DNA of 33,363 nt, from positions 1 to 33,363 of the forward strand of contig JAMLIT010000040.1 in assembly GCA_023954035.1 (NCBI GenBank), given 5' to 3'. This DNA is from Burkholderiaceae bacterium. GTDB taxonomy: Bacteria > Pseudomonadota > Gammaproteobacteria > Burkholderiales > Burkholderiaceae_C. Under the pieces are notes generated by a model. It was not told where the DNA came from, did not search any database, and was given only the letters and a program-made list of their open reading frames with translations. How positions within the stretch are numbered: position 1 is the stretch's first letter; each line of letters begins with the position of its first letter. A program made the translations under genes and the position numbers. This document shows, piece by piece, positions 33,325-33,363 of this stretch.

Positions 33325-33363
33325 TCAAGCCTCTGCCAGCTCGGGGGCCTGGACAAAACCGGT
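33325..33363 (-). CDS. sufC: SufC ATPase, last 12 codons only
   Basis: Reading out of the right window edge, TGFVQAPELAEA then TGA (33325-33327) is an open frame ending four bases before the sufD start. Position and spacing fit the SufC ATPase that precedes sufD in sufBCDS operons. Only the variable C-terminal tail is visible, so identity rests mainly on gene order. Confidence 0.55.
   Translation of the reverse strand, partial: TGFVQAPELAEA

Overview
The window is a gene-dense, high-GC stretch of a bacterial chromosome. Protein sequences, gene order and two short repeat types point to a betaproteobacterium of the Comamonadaceae (Acidovorax-like); this assignment is inferred from protein character, not from a marker gene. 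I recognise 28 genes or gene ends plus one antitoxin remnant and one doubtful small ORF. No rRNA, tRNA, CRISPR array, prophage or insertion sequence was seen. Only 21761-22186 lacks a convincing intact gene for more than 300 bases.

Left part (1-7700), all minus strand up to 6905: a TauE/SafE-type exporter cut by the window edge; mnmC, whose methyltransferase half looks dead; the Fe(II)-trafficking gene yggX with a clear terminator; a lipoate-ligase-like gene; a DUF1850 gene; and a TAXI-type TRAP transporter (fused permease plus binding protein). An FMN reductase gene is divergent from this block. A LysR regulator follows, facing a TDT-family transporter tail to tail.

Middle (9800-21760): a sulfate uptake operon sbp-cysT-cysW-cysA, interrupted by a repeat between cysT and cysW, followed by dsbB and a GAF/HD-GYP signalling gene. 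argA converges on that gene, and hrpA is divergent from argA. A short dyad-bearing repeat appears intergenically at two places (7679-7728 and 16205-16250). It also occurs inside two reading frames: clearly in hrpA and in degenerate form in dsbB.

Right part (21760-33363): an MqsA-like antitoxin remnant, a DUF1631 gene, and a divergent pair of pyrophosphate-consuming enzymes (membrane pump hppA and soluble ppa). Next is a nitric-oxide response unit (nsrR / nnrS-DUF2249) with a well-formed NsrR operator. The window ends in the Fe-S assembly operon sufC-sufD-sufS-sufU-sufT, entered from the far edge. NO damages Fe-S clusters, so the NO unit beside the suf genes makes functional sense, but the two units converge on a terminator and are transcribed separately.

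Nothing in the window is a convincing wholly new system. The best leads are the repeat that has become protein-coding, the half-dead MnmC, the HD-GYP protein with a large helical insertion, and the decayed locus beside hrpA.
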